Assembly: GCF_918697865.1 (NCBI RefSeq)
Contig: NZ_CAKKMV010000012.1
Location: forward strand, 62,001 to 126,000
Direction: 5' to 3'
Length of the DNA: 64,000 nt
From: Massilia sp. Bi118
GTDB lineage: Bacteria > Pseudomonadota > Gammaproteobacteria > Burkholderiales > Burkholderiaceae_D
Shown here: piece by piece, positions 63,635-64,000 of the stretch
How positions within the stretch are numbered: the stretch's first letter is position 1
How the letters are laid out: every line of letters starts with the position of its first letter
Translations under genes and position numbers: made by a program
Notes under the pieces: model-generated
The model's database searches: none
What the model was told of the DNA's origin: nothing
The model's input: the letters and a program-made list of their open reading frames with translations, nothing else

Positions 63635-64000
63635 ATGAGCACAGCAATATACAGCCACCCCGACTGTTCCCTGCACGAGATGGGCGACTGGCATCCCGAA
63701 ACGCCGGCGCGCCTGCAGGCGATCGAGGACCAGCTGATCCTGGCGCGCCTGGATGGCCTGGTCGAGCGCCGCGGCGGCTCCCTGGCCGGGGAAGCGGCAA
63801 TCCTGCGCAACCACAGCCGCGGCGTGCTCGACCTGGTGCGCGAGAACCTGCCGGCCGCCGGCGAGCATTATCCGCTCGACGGCGACACCCTGCTGTGCAA
63901 GCACAGCTACCAGGCCGCACTGCGCGCCGCCGGCCTGGCGCTGGCCGCCACCGACGACGTCATCGCGGGCAGCGTCGACAATGCCTTCTGCGCGATCCGC
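63635..64000 (+). CDS. Histone deacetylase-family protein, cut by window end
   Basis: The first 122 codons of a rightward gene that leaves the window. It begins MSTAIYSHPDCSLHEMGDWH and continues HPETPARLQAIEDQL, the N-terminal signature of the histone deacetylase/AcuC/AphA family (histone deacetylase-like amidohydrolases), ending here with NAFCAIR, normally followed by the PPGHHA zinc-binding motif outside the window. Family members remove acetyl groups from polyamines, acetoin-related or other substrates. The start at 63635 is the first ATG in this frame after the palindrome; an ATG at 63625 is stopped after four codons. The substrate cannot be told. Confidence 0.85.
   Translation, partial: MSTAIYSHPDCSLHEMGDWHPETPARLQAIEDQLILARLDGLVERRGGSLAGEAAILRNHSRGVLDLVRENLPAAGEHYPLDGDTLLCKHSYQAALRAAGLALAATDDVIAGSVDNAFCAIR

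Overview
The window looks like chromosomal DNA of a GC-rich betaproteobacterium of the order Burkholderiales, most likely Oxalobacteraceae of the Massilia/Telluria type. The basis is the block gyrA-DUF2059-serC-pheA-hisC-tyrA-aroA-cmk-rpsA-ihfB-lapA-lapB, the neighbouring ompA-ubiG-gph trio, a one-piece tmRNA with the tag ANDNSYALAA, and high GC at third codon positions. This assignment is inference from gene order and style; no database search was possible.

Region 1 (1-7234 and 12128-18040) is an accessory uronic-acid/oligosaccharide catabolic regulon in two blocks. Block A, leftward, holds a secreted GH105 hydrolase fused to DUF4861, an MFS hexuronate-type transporter, an SMP-30 lactonase and a truncated uronate dehydrogenase. 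Next to it are a LacI-family regulator and a second, divergent uronate dehydrogenase. Block B, leftward, holds a secreted GH88 unsaturated glucuronyl hydrolase, a TonB-dependent receptor and a secreted GH2 beta-glucuronidase. The same 14-bp LacI-type operator (GTTAAACGTTTNCC) lies before the GH105 gene, on the promoter of the second dehydrogenase and before GH88. The blocks therefore read as one regulon: outer-membrane uptake, periplasmic release of uronates, inner-membrane import, then oxidation to aldaric acid lactone and hydrolysis. No polysaccharide lyase is visible in the window.

Region 2 (7235-12140) separates the blocks: a coupled run of Sel1 protein, amino-acid permease, a hybrid DUF1579-like/VOC-tail protein and a DHFR-like reductase, plus a divergent MocR regulator. 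Region 3 (18081-35065) is mixed: an orphan fliT with a FliA-type promoter, two secreted metallopeptidases (M1, M13), two methyltransferase/CsbD/membrane stretches, a DPP-IV-type peptidase, a MATE pump, a dihaem cytochrome c, cbpA-cbpM and two tandem PfpI-family genes.

Region 4 (35066-40102) holds ssrA (tmRNA) with a striking inverted copy of its 3' end, a methyltransferase, a glycine-zipper protein, gph, ubiG and an OmpA-family protein. Region 5 (40103-57496) is the conserved housekeeping run from gyrA through aromatic amino-acid and serine biosynthesis to ribosomal protein S1, IHF-beta, LapA/LapB, UDP-glucose dehydrogenase, heptose kinase, ComEA and CysM. Region 6 (57637-64000) has a small HTH protein, a moxR-DUF58-tgpA-mltB envelope operon and the start of a histone-deacetylase-like gene, with a long palindrome between the two divergent units.

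Dispersed palindromic repeats of at least three kinds sit in the intergenic gaps.
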